From Irpex lacteus (lineage: Eukaryota > Basidiomycota > Agaricomycetes > Polyporales > Irpicaceae), in NCBI GenBank assembly GCA_001986395.2, contig MQVO02000019.1:1-64000 (forward strand): a stretch of 64,000 nt of DNA. Reading direction: 5' to 3'. The notes under the pieces were generated by a model. It had not been told where the DNA came from. It did not search any database and saw only the letters and a program-made list of their open reading frames with translations. Position 1 is the stretch's first letter, and every line of letters begins with the position of its first letter. Position numbers and translations under genes: made by a program. This document shows, one piece after another, positions 53,725 through 64,000 of this stretch.

Positions 53725-55318
53725 CTAAGCCAACAACCCACCAACAACAAACCCAAGCACACCAACAAACACCGCCCCCCTTACCCTCGCACCCACACCC
53801 ACACCCACCGCCCCACTACTCTTCCCCCCACTCCCACTCCCACTCCCACTCGCGCTCGAGTTCCCCCCACTCTGATCATCCGACCCATTAACCCTCGGCC
53901 CACTCGCCGGCACACTCTCCCCCCTCTCCGTCAAATTCACAGCACTCGGCGGACTCGTCCCATTCAACCCAAAATCCACCCCACTGGCAACGAACACACT
54001 CCCATTCCCCGCCCCCGTCGCATTCACATCCGGCGCCAAAAACGGTATATACTGCTCTGCGTTCAACGGACCGGCGTATACACCCGTGAGGTTCGTCAGG
54101 GGAAATTGATCCTGTGTGGAGGCGGAGAGGTTGTTGTTTTTGTAGCCTGTGGTGTTGGATACCAAAGTGAATACGTTGGCGACTGTGTGGTTTGCGTCTT
54201 GTCGGCCGAGGGAGGGGAGGTCCCAGTTGTTTTGGACGGTTGAGAGGGTTGAGTAGTGTGTGTAGTACGTATCGTCCGTGGTATTCTTTAGGTGTGAAGG
54301 CACGGCTCCACCCAATAGTAGCGTATAAATCCGATTCTGGACAGTGTACGTCTCATTCTCATCAAACGTCAACAGAATAAGCGTGCGATTATCATTAAAC
54401 GCAGGATCCGCCAGCAACGGGGGGAGCCAAAAGTCAAGCCAGGACGCAGCGAAGTCGATAGAGGTGTCGTGTCCGTCGTCGACCATGTTGGGCGTGATGA
54501 AGACCCATTGGGGGAGGGCGGAGGCGTTGAGGTCGCGTGTTAGGTCGTTGAAGTTGCGGTGCAGGGAGAGGCGGGAGGGGAGGGAGGCGACGGAGTCGTA
54601 GAGGATTGTGGGGTTGTGCTTTCGGACGTAGTAGGTGTAGGCGGGGGCGGAGGTGTTGAGGTAGTTGGCGGAGGTGAAGCTGGTGGGAGGGTGAGTGATG
54701 AGGGGGAGGAGGAGAGAAAGAGGAGGAAACGTACTTGAACCCTTCGAACCCGTCTGTGGGCAGGTTTTCTTGGTATGACGCCCACGAGATGTTCTTGCTC
54801 TCCAGCAGATCTACAATCGTTGACACACTGCCCAACGTCATCAGCACATAGCTCACATATGAATACGAGCAATCAAACACGCACTTGGCGGGGATGTTGT
54901 AGTAATTATCGTCCGCCATGGCCCAAAAGTCGCCTCCCGCGGCAGCAGCATAGTTGGGCTCGGAAGGATGGGTGACGGCGTGGTACTGGCTGAGTAGGAT
55001 ACCTTGCTCCTTGAGAGACTGGAACGTCTTCGTTGACGCGGCGTCGTTGTAATCCGTGTTCTCAAGCCAGATCTATCGAGATGAAGATGAGTGTTGAGAA
55101 GATTGCGCAAAACGGGAGATAGTCACCTGGATGAAGCGATCAAAGACCTTTCCGGATACGACATTTGCCTTTGGGAGCGTACTGTTGCTCGCGCCGGTGT
55201 AGTTCGTAGAGGTGGTGAGTGGGGTGAGGGCAGCGGGGGCAAAGGTGGGTGCGACTGCGCCGAGGACGGCGGGGACGAGGGGCACGAGTGCGAAGAGGGA
55301 CAAGGACTTTTGGACCAT
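53725..55318 (-). CDS. GPI-anchored acid phosphatase (phosphoesterase family), 475 aa
   Basis: Four exons (55318-55127, 55072-54885, 54827-54735, 54679-53725) sum to 476 codons. A signal peptide spans residues 1-20 (LSLFALVPLVPAVLGA). The phosphoesterase (PF04185-type) domain shows IWLENTDYND (65-74), THPSEPNYAAAAGGDFW (98-114), HNPTILYDSV (179-188), VFITPNMVDDGHDTS (217-231) and LILLTFDENETYT. These match fungal secreted acid phosphatases that release phosphate from organic esters outside the cell. There are many NxS/T glycosylation sites. The tail is Ser/Gly-rich and ends in a hydrophobic stretch (GAVFVGVLGFVVGGLLA), as expected for a GPI-anchor signal, so the enzyme is probably held at the cell surface. 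Confidence 0.9.
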
Positions 55319-57729
55319 CTCTGCTTGTGCCAGGAGGGGGATTCGGACACACCTGGGGAACAGGACAGTGCATGGTATAGCAGACTTATAAATGACTGAG
55401 TTGAGAGAGAGACACTTGACCTGATCTCGGACGTCGACGTCGTTCCTGGCCAGATGCCATCACCCTCACCGAGGATCGAGGATTGAGGATCGTGCACCCG
55501 CCACCCAATGGTAGAAACCACATTTGTCGCTCTCCCGACTATCGACAACCTCGCCCGACCACCGCCGCGTCGGCCAGGCCCCGTCGTCGTCCAACGTGGG
55601 CTCGCTCAGCCTGCAAACCACTCGTAAAACAAGGTTTGGGCGGTGGGTGAGCCGCATGCTGGTGACGAACGTGCGTGAGGTCACTCGTGCTTCTTGACTT
55701 CCTGCTAGGAACACGTCCTTATCTGAGAAGCCTCTCGAGTCCCGTGAGCTCTCTTGAGCTTCGCAGTCATTATGCAGAGTTCAAGGAAGTCCACGGTACG
55801 AGAGTCGTTCGGAAAGAAATGGACATGTTCGAGCTCGTACTATTTGAGCCTGTAGCACACGCAGCCTTATACATGCTCACCTTTGTCAGCGAACCACTCA
55901 CGTACGTACCTCGTTGTACCCCTCGTAAATTATCCATACGCTTTCCATTGAATAGCCGAGAGCTGCCTGCACCAATGTCGTCGATAAGGGAACAGCCAGT
56001 ACCGAGTATGGAGGAGGAACGTACGAACGTTCGTCCTGAGCGGCAGATGAGACGTACGCGCCATATGGTATTTTCTATCGATATCCTTGATGTCAGCTTG
56101 CAATGTTGTAATTGAATACCGTATACTGAGCCAGAATTGGATGATTGAGTTTATATTTCGAGCGACGATCCGTGGCCATGGCTGTTACGGAAGGAGAGGC
56201 CCTTGATCGTCCGTGGCGGCTACGGGTAGCCTCGTGATGGAAACATGGGCCAAACCTTTTGAGCAGGATCTTATCTGATATGGCAAGTACGCGCTCCGTT
56301 AAACATGAAGCTTGAGGCTTGAAGTGGCATAGAGATCCTGCTGAGTGCTCTACAGTAAGTATACCACTGCTTGATCATGAGCAAATAAGAAGTCGTACAC
56401 ACCAAAGGACGTAAATAAAATATGGATCGGCACGTGCCGGGTATGCTCGCGGAGCGACATTCTCAGTTGAATACTCATGTTAATTGCTAGTATAAAACGG
56501 CTATGGATTCAATCCCGAGTCAACTGAGTACGGTCATGCCACTCGATCTTCTGCTATACTAACACTTCATCTAGGCACGATGAGCAAAGCTAAGTCCGAA
56601 AGACAGTTCGGTTCTCCTTAACACAATACGAAGTACTGCTCTGATTTATACAGTAGGCTAGACATTCAGCCCGATCACAGGCGGCCATGCTGTGCGGGTT
56701 TCCTGACGGTAGCGTCGGTGCAGTAGGCTGGACAGGATACGAGAGGCAAAGACGTCTAAATGAGGGCCATTGTATTATACAATGTCGTTCACTGCTGTGA
56801 CAATCTTGCTTGATGCATAAGTACTCTCATTATCTATTGGTAATGAGCTTTGCAGATCGAATAGATTCGCCCGCGGCAGTAATTGTGAGGGATAGACATT
56901 GATGTCGATAGACATTGGCCAGAACGTTAACGCGTTAACGACTACTACTGTAGTACGTCGGCGACATATGCATCGAGCGTAGTACTTCGAGCGTCACGGT
57001 ATTGTAATCGTGACTTATCTGTGACATAAGTAACACCGTCACGGTAATTATAAGGGACGCGCGGCCTCGTGCGGCCTGCAGCAGTAGTAGTATCGCAGAA
57101 TGCTATTGAAAACAAAACTTAAAAACACAGATAAATTCCGGATGATAAAACTCCAGCTTGAAAACAGAATGAGATCAAAATTAAGAGAAAAGTACGACGT
57201 TCAATATGGGTTTTGACTGATACAGAGAAACGATGTTAAGCGCTCTGCACGACGATGGCGTCTAGAGCAAGCGCCGGAAAGTGTCAAAGCCCACCCCAAG
57301 CCAGATCACATGTTAGCCAATGGTTGCTCGCTCCGCTCGCAATTACAAGAGAGCTCGAGTACTGCCCAAGAAGTTGCATGAGAAGCTCTAGAGGCCAGAG
57401 TCTGCGTGTAAGGCTCGAGAGTGTGTCGAGAGTGAGAGTGGGAGACAAGAAGAGAGGAAAGCTTGGCGAACCCAGGGTGAGTACTAAGCTTATATACCTG
57501 TACCCATGGGGAACGATCAACAGATCAACACGGCCGGCTTATCAGATTACTCCGAGTCCACAGGATCTCCGCCAGTAGTTCAAACTTCAAGTGCTTCTGC
57601 ACAATATCAACGAGGGTCAGCAGCTTTATTTGATCCCAAAAAGCAAAGCCAAAACTCGAGTATTACACAAAGATATTCTACGGCAACGCACTGTACGGTA
57701 CAAGGCCACCAGCACACCAGCCACCAGCA
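55319..57729. other. Long intergenic region; 16-bp palindrome at 56925-56940
   Basis: No supported gene in 2.4 kb. A plus-strand ORF at 55675-56115 lacks domain or partner exons. CGTTAACGCGTTAACG (56925-56940) is a perfect palindrome in AT-rich DNA. A plus-strand ORF at 57255-57578 is basic and shadow-like. Confidence 0.45.
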
Positions 57730-59475
57730 TTAACCCAGCACCCTCTCAACCCCCCTTTCCATCCTCTCCACAAAGCCCTCCGCAACAGCCTCATCAACAG
57801 CCCCCTCTCCCCACGTATACACAACACTAACGGTCCCGCTCGAAGAGACACCCGCGACGTTGATCTTGATCGCTGCGCCGCACGTCCCGTCGTTTTGTGC
57901 AAAGTATACGTCCTCGATTCCCCACTCCGTTTCTCCACCCTTCCCTTGCTCCTCCTCCACCTTCACCTTCGACCCATCCTGCAACTGAGACTGGTCCTTG
58001 CGAGACGGAGACAAAACCCCCAAATTAGAAACCTCAAACGAATACCCCCTCTTCTTCCCCATTTGGCCACTAAAGAAATCCCCCGCAATACCCAAATCAA
58101 ACAAATACCTTATAGTCCCGATCGTCTCTTTCGTGCCCGCGAGCAGAGATGGGGAGCGCAGGTGCGTGAAGAGGGACTGGGCGGTGTGCCAGGGGAAGGT
58201 TTGGTTTGACAACTCTGATATGGGTTGGGAGGAAGGAGGAGAGATGGGAGGGTAAAAGTGGAAGTTCGACACGTGGTCGCATATGTCGTAGCTCGACGCG
58301 CCTGTAAAGCGGCGCAAGGAGACAGGGATAGACGTTGAGAACGTCTTCCACCTCTCTCCCAACCCTCCCCCCTCATCCTTAGCGTGCGTGTGTAAGGTCT
58401 CGGAGAGGGATAGGACGGCGAGGGTGTGCAGGAAGGCGGTGAGCGTCGTCCCGTTTGCGCGGCAGAGCGCGACGAGGGCTTTGCCTGTCTCAGAAGGGAT
58501 AGTTTGGATGCGGACGTTCACGGATTTCGCAGCGGCGAACTTCACCTCATCACTATCATTCGTAGTAGAAGAGGTGGAAGGGGAAGAGGAGGAGGAAGGA
58601 GGAGAACCAACGAGGTTCCCAGTCCACGCTGTATACCCCTTCAACCACGACTTGGGCGCGAATGTCTCATAGAGCGCCACGAAGAAGGTGCGCCAGGAGA
58701 CGGCGACGGAGGTGAGGGCTTCTGTGGGCTGGATCATCGTCAATTCTTGAGGGGGCGTGACGATTAGTTCTTCCTCCGTCTCATTGTTCCCGCCATCCAA
58801 GGAGGAGTTCAGGGAGGACTGGGAGTTGAGAGCGTCGAGGAAGCTGCGATGCAAAGCGAACCCGCTAGAGCCGTCCCCAATCGCATGGTGCCACGCAAAC
58901 ACAACCGTCTGTCCGTCCTCCAGCACCTTCACCCTCCACAGCGGTTTCAACCTCTCACCCTCCCTCTCCTCTCCTGTCTCAGAGCCTTCGACGACAGTCT
59001 TCCCGTTAGGAAGCGGCGTCTCAAGTTCCTCCTTGATAACTTCCTGGAGCGTCTTGCCCGGGTAGGCGTCGAACGTGACGAGGGACGAGAGGTCTACCGT
59101 GGGGAGGCGTCTGAAGATCAGCTCGTACGGGTTTTGTTTCGTTTTCGTTGAGGTGGGGGAGGGAGGAGGGGGAGGAGGGGAGGTGGCGTAGGCGGAGAGA
59201 GAGGCGTGGGTGGTTAGGAGGTGGCGCAGGGCGCGGAGGACGATGGGGCGGGTGAGGCGGCCATGGGGGTTAGAGGGGGAGGGGGAGATGGTGTATTTGG
59301 CGGCGGAGAGGACGCAGGTGTCGAATTCGCCGTTGACCCTTATGAGGTGGAATTTCTCGAGGAGACCTACGAGTTTGTGAGTGAGAGTGGGTGAGGAATG
59401 GTTGGTGGGAGTATGTGTGGGGGGATGGGACGTACCTGCTTCGCGAAGCTTGTTGTCTTTGGCTGGGGTGGACAT
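57730..59475 (-). CDS. Alcohol acetyltransferase-like acyltransferase, 558 aa
   Basis: Two exons (59475-59436 and 59366-57730) sum to 559 codons. The fold is that of CoA-dependent acyltransferases of the alcohol acetyltransferase (AATase, PF07247) group. The opening GLLEKFHLIRVNGEFDTCVL is typical of this group, and the catalytic HAIGDG lies at about 174-179, giving the HxxxD motif. A second conserved region reads FYPPISPPSSQPISE, and the C-terminal part has YSFEVSNLGVL (the DFGWG-like position). Such enzymes acetylate alcohols or other small hydroxyl compounds. Low-complexity Pro/Ser and Asn/Asp inserts lengthen it relative to the family's usual 450-520 residues. An upstream ATG at 59481 is also in frame. 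Confidence 0.85.
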   Translation of the reverse strand: MSTPAKDNKLREAGTSHPPTHTPTNHSSPTLTHKLVGLLEKFHLIRVNGEFDTCVLSAAKYTISPSPSNPHGRLTRPIVLRALRHLLTTHASLSAYATSPPPPPPSPTSTKTKQNPYELIFRRLPTVDLSSLVTFDAYPGKTLQEVIKEELETPLPNGKTVVEGSETGEEREGERLKPLWRVKVLEDGQTVVFAWHHAIGDGSSGFALHRSFLDALNSQSSLNSSLDGGNNETEEELIVTPPQELTMIQPTEALTSVAVSWRTFFVALYETFAPKSWLKGYTAWTGNLVGSPPSSSSSPSTSSTTNDSDEVKFAAAKSVNVRIQTIPSETGKALVALCRANGTTLTAFLHTLAVLSLSETLHTHAKDEGGGLGERWKTFSTSIPVSLRRFTGASSYDICDHVSNFHFYPPISPPSSQPISELSNQTFPWHTAQSLFTHLRSPSLLAGTKETIGTIRYLFDLGIAGDFFSGQMGKKRGYSFEVSNLGVLSPSRKDQSQLQDGSKVKVEEEQGKGGETEWGIEDVYFAQNDGTCGAAIKINVAGVSSSGTVSVVYTWGEGAVDEAVAEGFVERMERGVERVLG

Positions 59476-60223
59476 CGTCACTGTGTTACCACAAACTGAT
59501 CAGGCTTAGTATTGGAGTCCGGGTTCGTAAGTAATCGAATCTGGCACGCATATACGCAGATGAGCTTCGCGTATGTACCTTGAGAAACGCAAACCACTCA
59601 CCAACCAAAGCTCAACGCTCACTCGTCCTCACGTGTCGTCGTCGTCGTTGAAGTCCAAGAGAAGAACCCAACCGCAGCCAAGTACCCTCGTTCCCCCCGA
59701 CCTTTATATTTCGCGACATTCGGTTTTTGACACACCGAGGAAATGTCATGGCCAGTGTGCGCAGTTGATGGCACATGGCCGTGGTCGATCAGGAACGTAG
59801 AGGGTGATAGACGCTGTAGTAGATGTGATCGTGGGCTTGGGCGATCGGCGAGGTCACACTTCTACCAAACCACGGTGAGTGTGCCTTTCATGTCCTTTAC
59901 GATGCGTGTACTTGACTGGCGGTAGACGGGATATAAGTTGAAGACTTTCTGGGGTCTTTGGTCAATTACCAGTCTCAGTGGGTAATCAAACCCAAAATAT
60001 AGGTAAACGAGGGCCATTGCGAAGCCGGGAACGTCAGTCGTAGCTCTTGCATATGCATGCGCGCGCGCGCAGCCGCTGAGGGCAAGTTACAGTACCTCGA
60101 CTGACCATAAGATACATGTGTGTATGAACATCCAAGAGGTACGCCATACGATACTAGCAGCCAGTCACCCTCACGCATCAACCGAAGCAGACCCGAACTA
60201 CTCACACCACATCCCAGCCCACG
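59476..60223. other. Divergent promoter region
   Basis: This 748-bp gap lies between the start codons of the acetyltransferase-like gene and the F-box/LRR gene, which point apart. It contains (GC)n at about 60058-60070 (ATGCGCGCGCGCGC) and no coding signal. Confidence 0.5.
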
Positions 60224-62263
60224 ATGAACTACGACCTCCTCGTCCAAATCGCCTCGCACATCTCCCTCCCACTCCTCCCCGACCACAACCCCACAATCCC
60301 ACCAGACCCTGCCACCATCACACAAGCATACAGAACTCTCCACGCGCTCTCACTAACATCCCGCGTATGTTCAACCGCCGCTGCGAAGGTTCTCTACGGA
60401 CACATCGTCGTCTCGCCCAAAGGCGACGCTGAGAACGTGTTGGATCTGAAGAGGATAAGGGGAGGTGACGGCCTGGTGAGCATTTCACTCAGCGTTCTCT
60501 AAATAACTTATCTCGAGTGTACGAGTCGACCACATGATGGAGTAGCCAGGCCAGTTCAAATCAGCCATGCTCCCGCACAACGCCCCCTTCGTCCTAAGCC
60601 TCTCAGTCACCGGTCAGTACTCATTAGCCCAAGCGGACCCTACCCGTTCCACCCAGCTAACTACATTATATTGATCGGTAGGCCACCTCAGCACACGCCC
60701 AGCCCCGCCAAGCACAGAATCCACCCCCAACTTTCCCTCCTCCATCGCCCTCGCGATCGACTCGTGGTCGAACCTGCAGAGTGTGCGGTTCACACCTGAG
60801 ACGTCGCACGAAGAGACGTTCACGCTTGCCTTACAAGCTCTTTCCTCCCTTTCCTCTTCCTCTAAGTTGTCGCGAAACCTCAGACACCTGCACATCACCT
60901 CTCGTATAATCCCTCCTGCCGACGTGCTCGGGCTGGAGAACCTGACGGTCGACGATCCGAACCGTATGTACCGGGAGGTGCTGCCTACGTGGGTGGAGAG
61001 GTTGGCGGGGACGTTGAAGGGGCTGCATCTCCAGGTATGTCTCTCGCTACCTCTGTTTCCGGATGCACCACTGACCTTGAATTCTCATTGTTGGTTAACA
61101 TAGAACGACTGCGGCTCAATAACCCCCGGCGTACTCACCCTCCTCAAACCGCACGTCCGCCGCCTCACGTCGTTCACCCTCGGGCTGTCGTACTCCATCA
61201 CGAACGACGACTTGTTTGCGTTTTTAGAGTGTATGCCTGAGCTGGAGGAGCTGGATGTTAGGTATTATTTGGTACGTTCTTTCCTGACGTGTTCCACCCC
61301 ACCTCTCTGCGTATCGTCCACTCACTCGTACAACGAAAAGCAAAACAAACCTCCCCCCTCCGTCCCGCCAACCTTCCTCAGCAACCTGAAATCGCTCACA
61401 CTGCGCTACGCACCCAGTGACGTCGACACGCCCACCTCCATCACCCAACTCCGTAGCTGGCTTTCTTCTCTCCTCTCTCACTCCCACTCTCACACCCTCG
61501 AGAGCGTGAGGATCCTCCGCGCCAAAGGATACATGAGCGGTGAAAGGTGCGAGCTCGGGAACGTGCTCAAGGACTTGTCAAAGAACGAGCAGCTAAAGGG
61601 CGTGGTGATCCCTCGGGGGTTCGTTGATGTGGAGGCCATCAAGGAGTTGTCAGAGCGGTGTGGGGGGCTGGAAGAGATATGGGTGGATACCGAGTCGAGC
61701 GTTCTCGTACGTGGACAATCTCCCTCTTCCCATGTGCCTGCATGCCTTTTGCCTTTCACTTTCTCCCTTCTTGTTGACATGACTGCACGATTTGACTGGC
61801 TGAACTGATACTCACTAATCATCGAATCGATATACAGTTACAAATCCCGGAGATCGTCGCCTCCTGTCCACACATCCACACCCTCGTCTTCCGACTCACG
61901 GGTCGCTTCTCGGGCGGACCGCATAACCTCGACGCACTGTCGTTCGTGCAGTCGATCATGGAGGACGTGGTGAGGGCTCGGGAGGGCAGGTTACGGAGGG
62001 TGGTGGTGAATAATTACGCGTTTGAGGTACGTGGTGGTGTTTATCGGACCGTGGTGGTGCCATTTGTTTGTTTGGAAGTGACGGGTGTACTGGTACATGG
62101 ATGTACTGACGACAGTTTGATATAGGGCTCGTGGGTGTCTAGCACTGGGAATGAGAACGGGAAGCTCGAGTATGTGGTAGAGAGGCGAGAAGTGGAGGGG
62201 GATGAGTGGGTTGTCGGGTTGGATGACGATGTCGACCTATATGACTCTGAGGAGGATTACTAG
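60224..62263 (+). CDS. F-box/leucine-rich-repeat-like protein, 507 aa
   Basis: Seven exons (60224-60475, 60555-60612, 60682-61034, 61104-61271, 61341-61706, 61838-62026, 62126-62263) sum to 508 codons. The N-terminus (MNYDLLVQIASHISLPLLPD, then LHALSLTSRVCSTAAAKVLY) is an F-box-like helix set. LRR-like segments follow: LRHLHITSRIIPPADVLGL, LTSFTLGLSYSITNDDLFAF and LEELDVRYYL, then LKSLTLRYAP and LESVRILRAKGYMSG. The tail is acidic (DDDVDLYDSEEDY). This matches the large mushroom F-box family in which the LRR region binds a substrate for SCF-type ubiquitination. Confidence 0.85.
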
Positions 62264-62330
62264 CACGTAGGGCGTGCATGTAGAGTATAGTAGACTGAAT
62301 ATCTGTTGTATCCATATGAACTCTGTGACA

Positions 62331-62797
62331 TCACGACGCCTCAGATGCGTCCTGCTTGGTCGTAGCTTCCTGGTTAGCCAGTCGTATCCTATACGCGTGA
62401 ATGTTCAGTACTCAATATGGACCAGACCCATAACTTGAATCTCGTTCGCTAAATACTCACTTGTTACGCGCGACGAGCACCCGCATCGTCCGCTCCCTCT
62501 CCGGCTCCGTCATGCTCTGCCAATTCGCGATCCTTGACAATGTCTACATACGATCTCGTCAGTCTCCTTCTACCGGTAAATAACTCACTGTGCAACTTAG
62601 ACTCGACTCACCCCGTCGCTGTTAACGACCAACGGACCCAGCTCGTCGAACTTGATCGACTCGCCCGTCCCGCTTACGTCTAGCTTGTGGTTCGAACTTG
62701 GACTCGTCGGGGAATCAGGCGGCGGTGGTAGGGCGAGCGGGGTTTGGTGGTGTCCTTGGGAGACTTCTTGGGGGTTGGAGGTTGATGGGGATGACAT
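62331..62797 (-). CDS. Small conserved fungal protein, 108 aa
   Basis: Three exons (62797-62612, 62543-62461, 62388-62331) sum to 109 codons. The first 40 residues are disordered (Pro/Ser/Gln-rich). The conserved core reads IKFDELGPLVVNSDGTLSRI, then ANWQSMTEPERERTMRVLVA and RNKIRLANQ. I have seen this core as a widespread uncharacterised protein of filamentous fungi. Role unknown. It converges on the F-box/LRR gene, with 67 bp between stops. Confidence 0.8.
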
Positions 62798-63701
62798 GAT
62801 GGTGATTGGGTTCTGGGTACCAAATCAATGGAGGTACGTATACGACTCGGATCCTATAAGGAGTGGTGTCAGTTTGACTTTGGAAGCGAGGGGATCAGTC
62901 TGCGTACTACGGTTCCTCTGTGTTACTTGTCTCAGGGGGAGATGAGGGAGTCTAGTTAGGTCTTAAGTTCAAGCCGTACTTAGAGGCTGCTGTGGTTATG
63001 TACTGTAGGAGTTATGTACGATGATATCATCATGATCAGCGTCAAACGGATGATCCAGAGGTTTCGAGCAAGCTCGTACAAACCGGGCTGCAGTCGGCAG
63101 GTACTTATTGAACGGTAATGAAGGCTTCCGAAATGTTCAGTGAGTTCGCGGTGACATCTTGTGAGCAAGACATACAAAGTTGGAAATATCCACCTGTGAC
63201 TGGCCGATCCCGGGCCTATGCTGAAGGCCCGGTCCCAAGCACTGCGCAAGTAGTACTAAGTAGTAGGAAGAAAACACATACAATAGCGAGGGTGACAGTA
63301 GGATACAAATTATACTAAACAACATCGATGGTAAAAGTAGGAATAATAGGCTATAATTTGGAAGTAACAGAGCCCGAGCGGCGACGACTTACCCGAACAG
63401 CACCACCCCCCTCCCTCCTAAGAGTACACCGAGAGCGACCGTGAGTTTGACCCGGTCTGGGCAGTGTTCGAAGCCACATCCATTACCGGGAGTGGTGCAG
63501 TAGACGGGTCGCTCTCCGATCTAGATTGAATCCCGATCTTATAGTAGCATTAGTGAGGGAGAGTAGCTATCATCGTCTGCTCTTGAGCCAGCCACCTCAT
63601 TCCGACAGTTCCACGGCCGATTTGACGAGGGAAACGGAGAGTACATATTAGAGTACATAGTCATCCAGCCAGGCAAATTGATCTGAACCTACACTTCAAC
63701 A
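62798..63701. other. Intergenic
   Basis: No supported gene. ORFs are short with no domain. The right end is the 3' flank of the phosphatase gene. Confidence 0.45.
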
Positions 63702-64000
63702 TTACACGAAATACGGCATCGCTCCCTACAGACCAAACGCATCGTCAGCCACAAGCCCCCCACAACAAAAGAACGACTTACCATCTTCCCCACCCCGCCC
63801 CTCCCCCTCGCGCCGCGATCCCTCTCATTCTCCTCCGCCTCCTTAAACACCGTAAACCTCCTCTCCCCGCTCTCCTCCACCGTCAGTATGCTCGCCAAGT
63901 TCCCACATCGATAGCAATAATTCGGGGCGCTCCACACGGTGACGAGCTGCTCGTCGAACATGTACTTGTACCCCTCCTGCACGAGCTGGTGTGCGCGCGC
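63702..64000 (-). CDS. PP2A-family serine/threonine phosphatase catalytic subunit, C-terminal part
   Basis: Two exons are visible: 64000-63782 (open at the right edge) and 63725-63702. The first reads [20 protein letters not shown], then [13 protein letters not shown], the family signature near the end of the catalytic domain. A Glu/Arg-rich segment ([19 protein letters not shown]) follows. After a 56-nt intron the protein ends GAMPYFV. The PYF-type tail is nearest to PP6/Sit4 rather than PP2A or PP4 (DYFL), but with Val in place of the usual terminal Leu. Sit4/PP6 controls G1 progression and nutrient signalling. Subfamily assignment is inference because most of the gene is outside the window. 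Confidence 0.85.

Noticed and set aside
53790..53870. CCCACTCCCACTCCCACTC run as a telomere-like or regulatory repeat
   Set aside because: It is the coding sequence for the Ser/Gly-rich tail of the acid phosphatase.
60056..60072. (GC)n run as a functional element
   Set aside because: It is a short dinucleotide run in a promoter gap with nothing else to support a role.

Overview
The window is nuclear DNA of a filamentous fungus, most likely a basidiomycete of the Agaricomycetes. The genes are cut by many short GT-AG introns, mostly 50-70 nt. Known eukaryotic housekeeping genes are present: mitochondrial RNA polymerase, histone H2A.Z and a PP2A-type phosphatase. Several other genes look like lineage-specific mushroom families. 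There are no bacterial operons, Shine-Dalgarno sites or CRISPR arrays. I rebuilt gene models by hand by joining exons; where I say the exon lengths sum to a whole number of codons, I checked that arithmetic.

Layout. 1-10.3 kb: minus-strand genes of poorly known families (an acidic nuclear-type protein cut by the left edge, a 193-aa orphan, a Cys-rich acidic protein, an F-box/nucleotidyltransferase-like protein, a helical protein with an odd stop codon). Between them lie a MITE-like element, a recurrent CGCCGA motif and a decayed LTR retroelement. 10.3-12.3 kb: a tandem array of roughly 145-bp units, each with a perfect or near-perfect hairpin. 12.5-14.9 kb: a conserved basidiomycete hypothetical gene with a minisatellite in a 1-kb intron. 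15-20.5 kb: no convincing gene, but a duplicated exon-intron-like module. 20.7-25.1 kb: mitochondrial RNA polymerase (RPO41). 25.5-27.85 kb: duplicated repeat-rich DNA. 27.86-29.3 kb: a PalI/Rim9-like membrane protein, divergent from H2A.Z (29.96-31.3 kb).

32.8-35.1 kb: a secreted serine beta-lactamase-fold hydrolase with one in-frame stop. 36.4-37.5 kb: an Lcl3-type nuclease. 38.7-40.1 and 40.6-41.7 kb: two mushroom-type orphans. 43.3-46.2 kb: an F-box/WD40-like/UIM protein. 46.5-53.1 kb: a locally duplicated and decaying cluster of two orphan families (A and B), the most accessory-looking part of the window. 53.7-55.3 kb: a GPI-anchored acid phosphatase. 57.7-59.5 kb: an alcohol acetyltransferase-like enzyme. 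60.2-62.3 kb: an F-box/LRR-like protein. 62.3-62.8 kb: a small conserved protein. 63.7 kb to the right edge: the 3' end of a PP2A-family phosphatase catalytic subunit.

The genes do not form one pathway. Conserved cell-maintenance genes alternate with expanded, fast-changing families (F-box proteins, orphans, duplicated cluster) and with repeat-rich gaps. The most unusual structures are the hairpin-bearing tandem array near 11.0-11.8 kb and the A/B duplicated cluster at 46.5-53.1 kb.
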